NCBI RefSeq assembly: GCF_034092465.1
Contig: NZ_CP139303.1
Span: 372,001 to 436,000 of the forward strand
Source: Prochlorococcus sp. MIT 1223
GTDB taxonomy: Bacteria; Cyanobacteriota; Cyanobacteriia; PCC-6307; Cyanobiaceae
Length of the DNA stretch: 64,000 nt
Direction of reading: 5' to 3'
Shown one piece after another: positions 19,289 through 27,506 of this stretch (position 1 is its first letter; every line of letters starts with the position of its first letter). The notes beneath the pieces are model-generated. The model ran no database searches and had not been told where the DNA came from. It saw nothing but the letters and a program-made list of their open reading frames with translations. Position numbers and translations under genes: made by a program.

Positions 19289-20083
19289 TTAAATAAATTT
19301 TATCAAATCTTCTAGTACATAAGACCAACCTTTTGCACCTTCATAAGGTGCAACTATATAGTCTTTATTATTCATTCCAGAAACTAAAGCTTTATTTGGT
19401 CCAGAACTACCAGGAACTATTACAGATATATCTGCAATTTGCAGCAAAGGTAAATCATTAGGTGAATCACCCAGTCCTATAACTTTAACATTTTTAGCCT
19501 TAAGAAATTTCTTCAGATGAGTAACGGCCTTTCCTTTATGACTTCCTCTTCCAAGAAGGTGACTCATTCTGTTCCCTTGAAATATATTTATCTTATATTT
19601 GTCTAATAGCGTATTAAGTTTTTGGTGATACTTCTCTGGAGGATTTAAAAAAGGAACACTCCAATGTCTTTGCAAAGCAAGGTCAATTTGGCTATTATTT
19701 AAACCTGTAAGCTTATTAATCTCTCCATTAGATAGATCATTTAAGGCTATAAGCGAATAGCCTATCTCAGCTGATAAGCTGTCAAATATTTTCCTAAGCT
19801 GTTTATAACTACTACCTAATACAATCTCCCATTCTTCATTCGTATTTTTATGATTTCCATAGATTGCACCTCCATTTTCAATGATGAAAGGATCTATATT
19901 ATCTATTTCTTTTCTTATTAATCTAACCTCTGCAGAGGTTTTGCTTGTACATAATATAACTGGAATAGAGTTCTTCTTTAACAATGAAAGCGTAGGTAAT
20001 GCAGGGGAAAGATCATAATGGTGATCCATTAATGTTCCATCAACATCTGTAACGATCCATACTTCGCTGGTGAGATCTAGCAT
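19289..20083 (-). CDS. gpgP: Glucosyl-3-phosphoglycerate phosphatase (MpgP-like HAD)
   Basis: HAD-superfamily phosphatase of the mannosyl-/glucosyl-3-phosphoglycerate phosphatase family, 264 residues. Motif I is VTDVDGTLMDHHYD with nucleophile Asp13 and Asp15. The Ser/Thr motif is VILCTSKTSAEV. Motif III/IV is KVIGLGDSPNDLPLL. The cap carries FIIENGGAIYG. It should dephosphorylate glucosyl-3-phosphoglycerate made by GpgS (21905 onward) to glucosylglycerate. The start overlaps the stop of the GH13 gene by one base, so the two are translationally linked. Confidence 0.85.
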   Translation of the reverse strand: MLDLTSEVWIVTDVDGTLMDHHYDLSPALPTLSLLKKNSIPVILCTSKTSAEVRLIRKEIDNIDPFIIENGGAIYGNHKNTNEEWEIVLGSSYKQLRKIFDSLSAEIGYSLIALNDLSNGEINKLTGLNNSQIDLALQRHWSVPFLNPPEKYHQKLNTLLDKYKINIFQGNRMSHLLGRGSHKGKAVTHLKKFLKAKNVKVIGLGDSPNDLPLLQIADISVIVPGSSGPNKALVSGMNNKDYIVAPYEGAKGWSYVLEDLIKFI

Positions 20084-21870
20084 TAATTAATTCTCTTTAA
20101 CCACATAACATTATAAGGTGGCACCTCTAGAATATTATTAATAATTAATTTATCTTTTAAAAGATCAGACCATTTAGATGACGAATCTTCTGAATAAGAA
20201 AAAATACTATCAAGTAAAGAAATAGTCAATCTAGAGTTTGTCATATTATGAATAGCCCAGATCTTATCCTTATTTTCTCCTCTAGTGATAATAACCACAT
20301 CACTTCTATCTTTCGTTAAACAATGCATTGGAGAATCAGGATGAAATGAAATTTCTTTTGTTCTTTTTTCCATGGCTGAATTTAATTCTCTAATAATCTG
20401 ATTAGGGAAAGATTGAATATCTTTTAATTTCAAATAAAGTTTTTCAACATCGAATCTCTCTCTATTAAGATCCCTTCTTTCACCAGAACGGCCAAAGCTT
20501 TTTATATCATTTTCAGAAGCTAAAACGGCAGGCAAGTAAAAAGCGGGAACTCCTTGCAATGCAATTGTAAAAAGCTGGCTTAATAAGAACCTTTGAACTT
20601 GTAGATAAGATGGATCTATTCCGCTATCAGACATTGCACTCCACCAACTGATATTTAATTCATAAGGACTATCTTCACCATTTTCCATTTTTCTATGGCT
20701 TATTAATCCACCCCTTTTCTCACAATTTACTAAAAGTTCATGAAGTCTATTTTGTGTCATAAGGCCTTCAAGAGGTCTCAATCCAATGCCATCATGAGAT
20801 GCCGTAAAGTTTAAAAATGTTGTTTTAAAAGGAAGAGAAGGCCAAGAACAAAGCCATTTATTTAATAAATCTGCTTTATTACTTACCAGAGCCTCAAGTA
20901 ATAAAGGAGGTAATGGAAAATTGTATGCCATATGAGCTTCGTCTCCGGATTTTAGGTATGAAAGGTTTTCTGCCTCTGGAACATTGGTTTCTGTAATAAT
21001 TACTCCTTTGTTAACAAGGTTCTCCAAATAAAATCTAAGTAGTTTTACTATTTGATGAACCTGATCACGATGCAGACATGATGTATTCTTTTCTTTCCAA
21101 ATAAAAGCTATTGCGTCTAATCGAATCCAACTAACCCCATTCTTTAAGTAAAGGACTATAAGTTTTAAAAATTCAATCAAAATATCTGGATTTTGCCAAT
21201 CCAGATCAATTTGGTCTGGCCCAAAGGTAGTCCAAGTATTTTTCAAGCCTTCTTTAGTCGCTAACTTTATAAATAAAGAAGTGTTCCTAGGTCTAATAAC
21301 TTTATCCCAACCATTTAAGTCTCTAGGAGACAATATATATGAAGTTCCTGGATTGATTGATTGTATAAATTGCTGAACCCATTTATGAGAAGAAGAGACA
21401 TGGTTGAGAACTAAGTCTGCCATTATATTATGATCTTTTGAAAGTTTTTTAAGATCACTCCAATTACCAAAACTAGGTGCTATCTGGTCATGATTAGATA
21501 CAGCAAATCCTCCATCACTTGTAGAAGGTAAAAAAGGTAAAACATGAATTATCTTTGCTATGTTTCCTAATTTCTTATCAATAAAATCTGAAAGTGTCTT
21601 TAAACTATCTTCACCCTTTCTAAAAACTGTATCAGGATATGTAATTAAAACAACTGAAGAAGAGTCCCATAATTCTGGGCTAGAAGCACTCTCAACATCT
21701 CTAATATCACTATTCTCTTGGAGAATCTGCAACATTTGACACGTCAGCTTCTCAATCTTTTCTTCAGACTGTTCATTGTAAATTTGCTTAAGGCAGCACC
21801 TTAGGATTTGATACTGCTTGTCTTCGTTTAACATGATGTCTCTACTTCCGGTTAACTCAGGTTCGTCCAA
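20083..21870 (-). CDS. GH13 glucosylglycerate/sucrose phosphorylase-like enzyme
   Basis: A GH13 subfamily-18 type phosphorylase, 595 residues if started at 21870, or 583 from MLNEDKQYQ at 21834. The second choice leaves more room for the divergent promoter. Catalytic residues are visible: nucleophile Asp252 in WIRLDAIAFIW, acid/base Glu294 in VIITETNVPEAEN and stabiliser Asp360 in FTASHDGIGLRPLEGL. The SHDGIGLRP form is closer to glucosylglycerate phosphorylase than to sucrose phosphorylase (THDGIG followed by VVD). With GpgP and glycerate kinase in the same operon, the likely reaction is glucosylglycerate plus phosphate to glucose-1-phosphate and glycerate. Substrate is inferred. Confidence 0.8.
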   Translation of the reverse strand: MDEPELTGSRDIMLNEDKQYQILRCCLKQIYNEQSEEKIEKLTCQMLQILQENSDIRDVESASSPELWDSSSVVLITYPDTVFRKGEDSLKTLSDFIDKKLGNIAKIIHVLPFLPSTSDGGFAVSNHDQIAPSFGNWSDLKKLSKDHNIMADLVLNHVSSSHKWVQQFIQSINPGTSYILSPRDLNGWDKVIRPRNTSLFIKLATKEGLKNTWTTFGPDQIDLDWQNPDILIEFLKLIVLYLKNGVSWIRLDAIAFIWKEKNTSCLHRDQVHQIVKLLRFYLENLVNKGVIITETNVPEAENLSYLKSGDEAHMAYNFPLPPLLLEALVSNKADLLNKWLCSWPSLPFKTTFLNFTASHDGIGLRPLEGLMTQNRLHELLVNCEKRGGLISHRKMENGEDSPYELNISWWSAMSDSGIDPSYLQVQRFLLSQLFTIALQGVPAFYLPAVLASENDIKSFGRSGERRDLNRERFDVEKLYLKLKDIQSFPNQIIRELNSAMEKRTKEISFHPDSPMHCLTKDRSDVVIITRGENKDKIWAIHNMTNSRLTISLLDSIFSYSEDSSSKWSDLLKDKLIINNILEVPPYNVMWLKRIN

Positions 21871-21904
21871 GGTTCGTTCCTAATTCTGTTGCACTAAATA
21901 CCCA

Positions 21905-23092
21905 ATGGACTTTCAACAGGGTTTAATTACAACAATTCATGAGTATGGGATATCAAAGGATTCCCTTGAAGAGCTAAGCCTTGAGCTAAAAAAAAGACCA
22001 ACTGCCATATTAATACCTTGTCTATTTGAAGAGTTTGGAAGACCCGCATTAAAAAACATCAAAAATGTTTTATCTAAGCTTGATGGTTTAAACGAGTTAG
22101 TAATAGCACTATCAGCAAAATCGGAAAATGAAGTAACTCAAGCAAAAGCATTTTTTAATGAAATGCCTTTCACTGTTCATGTTCACTGGACCAACAGTCC
22201 TAAAGTAAAAGAACTCCTAAAAAGTCAGGAGGGAAGTGGTCTAGATCTACTAGTTACACCTGGAAAAGGTTGGGCAGTGTGGCAAGGTATTGGAATAGCT
22301 TCTATCACATCTGAAGTCATTGCTCTTTTTGACGCTGATATAAGAACATTTAGCCCTTCATACCCAATAAGAATGCTCCAACCACTATTAAATCAATCAC
22401 ATGGAATTTCATATGTAAAAGCTTTCTATAGTCGCCTTTCACTAGAAACGAATGCACTTAAGGGAAGAGCAACAAGACTTTTTGTAGGTCCACTCTTATC
22501 AAGTATGGAAGAACTTATAGGGCATGGTCCATTTTTAGACTATCTACAAGCTTTTAGATATCCATTAGCTGGAGAATTCGCTTTCAATAGAGATTTGGCA
22601 ATGAATTTAAGAATTCCCTGTGATTGGGGTCTAGAGATAGGACTTTTATCTGAAGTGTATAGAAATGTCAGAATATCTAGAATAGCCCAAGTGGATTTAG
22701 GTGTTTTTGATCATAAGCATAAAGAAATAGGAGAAAATCCATCTGAAGGATTACAGAAGATGTGTACAGAAATTCTTTCAAGTGTTCTTAGAGGAATAAT
22801 GGAACACCAAGCTGAAACACTCAATAACTCACAACTATCTACCCTGGAAGTTTTATACAGAAGAATTGGTGAAGACAGAGTTATGCAATTCAGCCTCGAT
22901 TCTGCAATCAACAAACTTCCGTATAACCTTCATGATGAGAAGTTATCAGTCCAAAGGTTTGGAAAACTTTTACGGCCGGCCATAATAAAATTTCTTGAAT
23001 CTCCAGTTAGCCAACAACTTCCTAGTTGGGCAAGGGTAATATCATGTGACAGAAATCTGCCTATAAACTTATTAAATGCAGGTAAAATATGA
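21905..23092 (+). CDS. gpgS: Glucosyl-3-phosphoglycerate synthase
   Basis: GT81-type glycosyltransferase joining glucose from an NDP-glucose donor to 3-phosphoglycerate, the first step of glucosylglycerate synthesis, a compatible solute of picocyanobacteria under salt or nitrogen stress. The 395 residues include PTAILIPCLFEEFGRPAL (nucleotide-binding start), the PGKGWAVWQGIG loop, and IALFDADIRTFSP with the metal-binding DAD at 143-145. Further acceptor-region motifs are YPLAGEFAFNRDLA and IPCDWGLEIGLLSEV. It is divergent from the phosphorylase-phosphatase-kinase operon across 34-70 bases, depending on the start chosen for the other gene. Confidence 0.9.
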   Translation: MDFQQGLITTIHEYGISKDSLEELSLELKKRPTAILIPCLFEEFGRPALKNIKNVLSKLDGLNELVIALSAKSENEVTQAKAFFNEMPFTVHVHWTNSPKVKELLKSQEGSGLDLLVTPGKGWAVWQGIGIASITSEVIALFDADIRTFSPSYPIRMLQPLLNQSHGISYVKAFYSRLSLETNALKGRATRLFVGPLLSSMEELIGHGPFLDYLQAFRYPLAGEFAFNRDLAMNLRIPCDWGLEIGLLSEVYRNVRISRIAQVDLGVFDHKHKEIGENPSEGLQKMCTEILSSVLRGIMEHQAETLNNSQLSTLEVLYRRIGEDRVMQFSLDSAINKLPYNLHDEKLSVQRFGKLLRPAIIKFLESPVSQQLPSWARVISCDRNLPINLLNAGKI

Positions 23093-23142
23093 ATTATTCA
23101 CTAAAATAAAAGGAAAAGATTTAGAAAATTAAATTAATAAGA

Positions 23143-23385
23143 TTAAGCTGTTGGGAAGTTATCTGGAAAAGGAGTTTCTTGATTTTTAACAGCTGTAGTT
23201 TCGCTTTTCAACCAATCCTTGAATCCATTGGGTTTGACAGTTTGAGAATTACGCGCTGCAAATATTATCACGTGAAATGGTATAACAATTGCAAAGAAAA
23301 AGAAATGGAGTAAATACAAGTCCCAAGGTACGCCATTTGCTCCGTAATCTGGGAAAAATAAAGCTGTAAGGAAAGTGAACGCCAT
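23143..23385 (-). CDS. Small membrane protein
   Basis: Unrecognised 80-residue protein. Residues 1-10 and 24-44 are hydrophobic (LYLLHFFFFAIVIPFHVIIF), with ARNSQTVKPNGFKDW and an acidic/polar C-terminus. The FPDYGANGVPWDLYLLHFF pattern suggests a conserved picocyanobacterial membrane protein. Convergent with gpgS; function unknown. Confidence 0.65.
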   Translation of the reverse strand: MAFTFLTALFFPDYGANGVPWDLYLLHFFFFAIVIPFHVIIFAARNSQTVKPNGFKDWLKSETTAVKNQETPFPDNFPTA

Positions 23386-23491
23386 AACAAGAAATGGTTT
23401 TTATTTTATATCCTGATTTTGGACCAGAAACCTCTTAATTTTAAACACATCTAAAAAAAGTTTACGTCAATACAAAAACTACTGTTTTGAG

Positions 23492-24268
23492 CTAATTGAG
23501 AAAGCCTCTTGCAATAAGGCTTATTCCCATCAAAACAGAAATGTTTTCAAAGATTTTTTTTACGAAAGTATTGCCTTTAAGAAGGGACAAGTCTGCCCCT
23601 AAATAACCTCCAATCAATGAGCCAACAAAAAGCATAGGGATCCATTCCCACATAATTTGACCACCAAAGCCAAGTACAAAAGCACCCGTTCCATTCCAAA
23701 ACAAGCCCACAAGAATAAGTGTATATGCAACGGCATTTGTGTAAGTGAGGCGAAACCAATGAACAAGCCACATCGTCACGAAAAGTCCTGTACCAGAACT
23801 TAATGATCCGTTTAGAAAACCAATAAAAAAGAGGACTAGACCTCCAAAATAAAAATTAATTTTATCAAGTTTTACTTCTCTATCCTGCAGTCCAAGATTA
23901 GGTCGACGTAAAGAATAAAATCCAAGAAATAGTGTAAGTAAACCTAATAAAATTGAAGAAAATTTATTGGAAAGATAAAGAGCTGTTTGAGAACCTAAAT
24001 AAACTCCAGGCAATCCAGACAAAAGAATAAATAATGATAATTTAAAATCTAGTTTTCTTGATTGTAGATGCCTAACTGTAGCTCCAAAACCAAGTGATAC
24101 ACTCGCAACCTTATGTGTTGCAAGGGCTATATTGAAAGGCAATCCCAAGAATATAAGTATTGGCAATTGGACAAGTCCTGCTCCTCCCCCTGCTAAAGCT
24201 GATAGCAAATTGGCTAATATTGCCACACTAAATAGTAATATTTGAAAAAAGATAAATTCTAAGCTCAT
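23492..24268 (-). CDS. TauE/SafE-family membrane permease
   Basis: A sulfite exporter TauE/SafE family protein (DUF81) of 258 residues with about eight hydrophobic helices. Typical features are the N-terminal ALAGGGAGLVQLPILIF and the THKVASVSLGFG segment, mirrored in the second half by GTGLFVTMWLVHWF and GGQIMWEWIPMLFVGSLIGGYLGA. Such proteins move organosulfur or small organic anions; the actual substrate is not shown. It stands alone in a group of tiny genes. Confidence 0.88.
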   Translation of the reverse strand: MSLEFIFFQILLFSVAILANLLSALAGGGAGLVQLPILIFLGLPFNIALATHKVASVSLGFGATVRHLQSRKLDFKLSLFILLSGLPGVYLGSQTALYLSNKFSSILLGLLTLFLGFYSLRRPNLGLQDREVKLDKINFYFGGLVLFFIGFLNGSLSSGTGLFVTMWLVHWFRLTYTNAVAYTLILVGLFWNGTGAFVLGFGGQIMWEWIPMLFVGSLIGGYLGADLSLLKGNTFVKKIFENISVLMGISLIARGFLN

Positions 24269-24348
24269 ATAAACCTAAAGCCAAACTCCTTAATTAATTA
24301 ACTTTATTTATTACGTCTTTTATATTACATGCTGAATGATTTGAAGCA

Positions 24349-24546
24349 TCAATTTTCTAATCTAATTAAGTCAATGCTGTTTGGATGATCATGTATATAT
24401 TTATTGAACTCCATTGCTAACATTCTAGCTTCATAAGCATCTGAAGCATAAAAACAATTTTCTATCCTTCTGTTTTCACAGGTCCTGTAGTGAACTGTAT
24501 AAGCCCTTAAAGAGTCTTGAGCATCAAGCGACTTATTAGACTGCAT
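24349..24546 (-). CDS. Small soluble hypothetical protein
   Basis: A 65-residue product with no membrane helix. The central YTVHYRTCENRRIENCFYASDAYEARMLAMEF looks like a compact alpha/beta fold with two Cys. The ASDAYEARMLA stretch resembles small domains that pair with a beta hairpin. No family is recognised. The TauE gene lies 81 bases downstream on the same strand. Confidence 0.6.
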   Translation of the reverse strand: MQSNKSLDAQDSLRAYTVHYRTCENRRIENCFYASDAYEARMLAMEFNKYIHDHPNSIDLIRLEN

Positions 24547-24855
24547 TCACTTTGATTTGATATATATATTATTTATGCATCTAAACCATTTATTTATCTA
24601 CAGATATGTTGTAATCAGAATATGTCTTTAAAAATGTCTTTAAACCAAAGTAAAGCTCAGAAAAAATGTAATTGTCAATACATAAGGCACGTAAATCCTA
24701 TGACTGATAATAGATCTACCAATTTTTGTATGGAGAAAACATGTCTCTTCGTAATTCAGGAAAAACATTATTCATATTTTCATTTGCCAATAAAATATTT
24801 CTAGAAAGCTTAATTTCGCATTTATTGCTAACAAGAAATTAGATATCTTTAGAAT

Positions 24856-25029
24856 ATGGCTTTCTTAAAGAATTCTTCAGACAATTCAATTGCAAAATTC
24901 TTATTTTCGCTTGCTAAACAAAAATCTATATCTAGTAGAGACTCAAAAGCTGAAAAAGGTATTTCAATATCAAAAAATCAGGAGAGATACTTCGAATTAC
25001 TAAGAGAAGGAGGTTTCTGGCTTTCCTAA
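24856..25029 (+). CDS. Possible 57-residue soluble protein
   Basis: The frame starts MAFLKNSSDNSIAKFLFSL and ends REGGFWLS. A central Lys/Ser-rich helix (KQKSISSRDSKAEKG) precedes NQERYFELLREGGFW, which reads like real protein. An ATTCTTCAG-type leader gives no strong ribosome-binding site. The region to the left (24550-24855) holds only short, competing frames that I could not tell apart. Confidence 0.45.
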   Translation: MAFLKNSSDNSIAKFLFSLAKQKSISSRDSKAEKGISISKNQERYFELLREGGFWLS

Positions 25030-25136
25030 GGAATGGTAACAACCAAGTTAGGCTCCAAAATTACCTGTAGTTTTGAAAATATGAATAAGATTATCCTTCC
25101 TTTTGATAAAATAATCTTATTAAATGACATCCAGAA

Positions 25137-25328
25137 ATGGATATATTAAAGAATTTAGACCTAGGCTCAACGCTACTATCAATAGCCATAGCATTCGGTC
25201 TGATAGCATTTTTCATCTTAATTGTTAGGACATTGTTAATCGGAATCAGTTACATAACCGAAAATATAAAACAAGCATCACAAACAACTGATGAGGACAT
25301 TTTAAAAGAAAGAAAAAAAGGTTTCTAG
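25137..25328 (+). CDS. Single-helix membrane protein
   Basis: A 63-residue protein beginning MDILKNLDLGSTL. Residues 12-38 form one long hydrophobic helix (IAIAFGLIAFFILIVRTLLIGI) and the rest is a polar tail ending ERKKGF. The stop lies just after a run of seven A bases. The +1 frame continues open for about 40 more codons (see the finding at 25306). Function unknown. Confidence 0.6.
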   Translation: MDILKNLDLGSTLLSIAIAFGLIAFFILIVRTLLIGISYITENIKQASQTTDEDILKERKKGF

Positions 25329-25458
25329 AAAAGATTTAAACATTAAGCAGAAATCAAAAAATCAAAGAAATGCTTTAAGACAAATTATTGCCTACAGAGC
25401 CTTATCAGAAAAAAGACAAGATTCACATGCTATTGTTAGGTAGATTTACTTAGACTAA

Positions 25459-25887
25459 TTGGATAGGGTCGGGGCAAATGATGTTGTGTTCTCTTTAGGC
25501 TCAATGGTTAAAATTGACCTAGTGAAGGTTATTGAACATTTACCCGCAGGGATAGTTGATCAATTAAAAAAAAATCCCATTGGAAAGGTTATTGATTACA
25601 AAATGACAGACGCAACAGGAATAGGAGTAATAGTTCAACTTGAAAATGGGCAAACTTGTTGGTTCTTTAAAGAAGAAATAGAAATAACAGAAGACAATTT
25701 AATGCTTGGTAAAAATAAAGAGATAAATAAGGATAAATTAAGTTATCAAAAGGCTTTTAGAAACAATCAAGATACTATCAATACTTCAATTTCTATTTCA
25801 TACAACAACGACAAAAATATTAAACGCTTAATTAACCCAGTAACTTTTATTAAATGGCTTATATATAGTACAAAGGATATCGTCTGA
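25459..25887 (+). CDS. DUF2862 domain protein
   Basis: The conserved part (about residues 12-75) is a small beta-rich domain. It reads SLGSMVKIDLVKV, then IGKVIDYKMTDATGIGVIVQL and QTCWFFKEEIE, matching DUF2862 of cyanobacteria. It parallels the gene at 35950 (VGRLVGYKMVDGNQFGLVVEL, TQWFFEKEL). The TTG at 25459 or GTG at 25486 must be used, because the first ATG (25504) would cut into the domain. After residue 80 comes a polar, unconserved extension. Molecular role unknown. Confidence 0.7.
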   Translation: MDRVGANDVVFSLGSMVKIDLVKVIEHLPAGIVDQLKKNPIGKVIDYKMTDATGIGVIVQLENGQTCWFFKEEIEITEDNLMLGKNKEINKDKLSYQKAFRNNQDTINTSISISYNNDKNIKRLINPVTFIKWLIYSTKDIV

Positions 25888-25921
25888 ATTATAAGTATTT
25901 AAATTGTGTAATTTATGTCTA

Positions 25922-26506
25922 TTATCTTTTATTCCTATTGCTAATGCGCTCTGACCCTCCAATATTCCTAGAATTGGATAATTGAAATATCCTCTCATGC
26001 AAGCTATCAGGAACTTGTCTAGAAGAGTCTGATATATAGAACCATGAATCGTCATATAAAATATCTACTTGATTTCTTATTCCCAAATCGCAAAGAGTGG
26101 TAGACAAAGTGTTCCATTTACCATCAAACGATCTATAGCCAACTTCTAAAAGTATTTTTCCATCATTAATAGGTGAATAAAAGCATGTGCTATTAAGGTT
26201 TTTATTAACTTCTATCTCCTTCATAATACAGGTTCTTTGATTCGTTGTATCAAATTTAGTAATATCTGCTATTCGAATTCCCAAGCAATATATACTTTTA
26301 TCTTTAATAGTCTTTTGATCGCCTTTAGAGAAAAACCAACTACACTTAATTTGGCCCTCATTATATGAATCGAAAAACAATTGACTATTCTTATAGTAAA
26401 AAATATTTCTTATATTACTAATATTATTTTTAGCTTTATTCTTAAATTTATTTTTTAACATCACAAACCAATTAATCTTTTTCGAAACAGACCTTCGTAA
26501 AGACAT
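25922..26506 (-). CDS. DUF4912-like protein
   Basis: A 194-residue protein with a basic N-terminus. The core pattern QIKCSWFFSKGDQ, CLGIRIADITKF and GKILLEVGYRSFDGKWNTLS follows the order of DUF4912. In that family a ligand-binding beta sandwich carries a W.[FIL]S segment, a RI.D[VI]T strand and an E[LV]GY...DG.[WF] strand. Family assignment is tentative. The C-terminus is Ser/Arg/Asn-rich and probably disordered. It ends 34 bases from the DUF2862 gene on the opposite strand. Confidence 0.55.
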   Translation of the reverse strand: MSLRRSVSKKINWFVMLKNKFKNKAKNNISNIRNIFYYKNSQLFFDSYNEGQIKCSWFFSKGDQKTIKDKSIYCLGIRIADITKFDTTNQRTCIMKEIEVNKNLNSTCFYSPINDGKILLEVGYRSFDGKWNTLSTTLCDLGIRNQVDILYDDSWFYISDSSRQVPDSLHERIFQLSNSRNIGGSERISNRNKR

Positions 26507-26599
26507 CTTGAAAAAATCAATAATTTAAAATTTTAGTTGCCTAGAATTGAATTGCAAGAATGATCTCATTCAATAACAAGCTACTAACCAAAATTAAAA

Positions 26600-26767
26600 A
26601 TGGATGCTTTTGACCCGGCTCTTCACTATGGACCAAACGACGCAGGCATATCTGCCTTAACAATAGCAATAGCTATTGCATCGCTAATTTTTGGTTCTTG
26701 GCTGCTAGGGGCCGTTTACACCTATATCGTAGGGATTATCCAGAAAATATCTAAACCAGGTGAGTAA
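26600..26767 (+). CDS. Single-helix membrane microprotein
   Basis: A 55-residue frame: MDAFDPALHYGPNDAG, then a helix of about 25 hydrophobic residues (ALTIAIAIASLIFGSWLLGA), then VGIIQKISKPGE. The ordered acidic N-terminus, single helix and basic tail resemble small photosynthetic-complex subunits, but it is not one that I recognise. Confidence 0.55.
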   Translation: MDAFDPALHYGPNDAGISALTIAIAIASLIFGSWLLGAVYTYIVGIIQKISKPGE

Positions 26768-26862
26768 TCAATACTGGTTTTAAAGAAAGGAGTTGGCAGT
26801 AATTTACAAATTACCATTATTGAATAAAATTATGGTATTTATAAATAACCTATAAAATATTT

Positions 26863-26982
26863 ATGCTTACTTCAATGCTTCACAGTGAGTGGTCAGCTCC
26901 ATTAGGTTTACCAGCTCCAGTATGGGGAATCTTAACTTTAATTGGCTACCTTTTATTTTGGAGGGTTGCATTAAAGAGATAG
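26863..26982 (+). CDS. Single-helix membrane microprotein
   Basis: A 39-residue frame, MLTSMLHSEWSAPLGLPA, then VWGILTLIGYLLFWRVAL and a KR end. The compact N-out/positive-in layout is typical of small thylakoid subunits. It is eight bases before the next gene on the same strand, suggesting co-transcription. Family unknown. Confidence 0.5.
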   Translation: MLTSMLHSEWSAPLGLPAPVWGILTLIGYLLFWRVALKR

Positions 26983-26990
26983 TCATTAAA

Positions 26991-27194
26991 ATGAATTCAT
27001 TTTTAAAAATTTTAGTTAGAAAGCTAATAAATATAATAGGACTGAATATTTTTTTATTTTTCAATCTTTATTCGTATAGTCATTCTCATCTATACGAAAA
27101 TATAAACAATGAAAATGGAACAACTCAAAATGAAGCTGGGGTTATTTGCTATGAAGATGGTTCAAGCAACAAAAAACAAATGTGTCGTGGATAA
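26991..27194 (+). CDS. Small secreted or membrane-anchored protein
   Basis: A 67-residue product starting MNSFLKILVRKLINIIG. An N-terminal basic-hydrophobic segment (about residues 1-30) is a signal peptide or anchor. It is followed by SHSHLYENINNENGT and a Cys pair in GVICYEDGSSNKKQMCRG that may form a disulfide outside the cytoplasm. The start lies eight bases after the preceding microprotein stop. Confidence 0.5.
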   Translation: MNSFLKILVRKLINIIGLNIFLFFNLYSYSHSHLYENINNENGTTQNEAGVICYEDGSSNKKQMCRG

Positions 27195-27209
27195 ATAATA
27201 CTTTAAGCC

Positions 27210-27302
27210 TTAGAAAATACCAATAAAAGAAATAAATACTATTAGGACCATGGCAAGTCTTCCATAAAATACCTCTGCCTTAGCTAAATTTGCAAAAGAC
27301 AT
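27210..27302 (-). CDS. Minimal high-light-inducible (Hlip) protein
   Basis: A 30-residue frame MSFANLAKAEVFYGRLAM followed by one hydrophobic helix ending FIGIF. The chlorophyll-binding helix signature of Hlips (A-E-x-x-N-G-R-x-A-M) is visible as AEVFYGRLAM, with the Glu and Arg that pair across a dimer and Tyr in place of Asn. Hlips protect photosystems and store chlorophyll under stress. This one is at the short end of the family, with almost nothing besides the helix. A GGAGA ribosome-binding site lies a few bases upstream. Confidence 0.75.
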   Translation of the reverse strand: MSFANLAKAEVFYGRLAMVLIVFISFIGIF

Positions 27303-27331
27303 AGTAATTTCTCCTATAGAGTTAAAGAAAG

Positions 27332-27357
27332 GACCTCTTGAAACAAGGTCATTTTTT
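27332..27357 (-). terminator. Hairpin between microprotein gene and hlip
   Basis: GACCT and AGGTC form a stem around a nine-base loop at 27332-27350. On the minus strand it is followed by CTTTCTTT, and on the plus strand by ATTTTTT. It could end transcription from either side: the 27379 microgene (minus) or the small-gene run ending at 27194 (plus). Direction is uncertain. Confidence 0.4.
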
Positions 27358-27378
27358 ACCAATGCCGTTTGATCCCCA

Positions 27379-27468
27379 TCACCCGGCAATCAAAAAATAG
27401 AAGATTAAAAAGCTAATGCCATGAGTAATTAGTCCTAGAAACGCTACTGATGGTGTCATCAAGTGCAT
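27379..27468 (-). CDS. Possible 29-residue membrane microprotein
   Basis: The reverse frame reads MHLMTPSVAFLGLITHG then ISFLIFYFLIAG, almost entirely one membrane helix. It is upstream of the hlip gene in the same direction. Its size is like small photosystem or cytochrome subunits, yet it matches none that I know. It could be chance, given the AT-rich DNA. Confidence 0.35.
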   Translation of the reverse strand: MHLMTPSVAFLGLITHGISFLIFYFLIAG

Positions 27469-27506
27469 AATACAGCGCTACAGGTAGATAAATTAGGAAT
27501 CGTTCC

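Noticed and set aside
19289-20083. Mannosyl-3-phosphoglycerate phosphatase of a mannosylglycerate pathway
   Set aside because: Same HAD family, but the neighbour is a GT81 glucosyl-type synthase and a glucosylglycerate phosphorylase-like enzyme, so the glucosyl substrate is favoured.
24622-24804. 60-codon plus-strand frame (MSLKMSLNQSKAQK)
   Set aside because: Competes with another frame at 24741 and neither is convincing; likely chance in AT-rich DNA.
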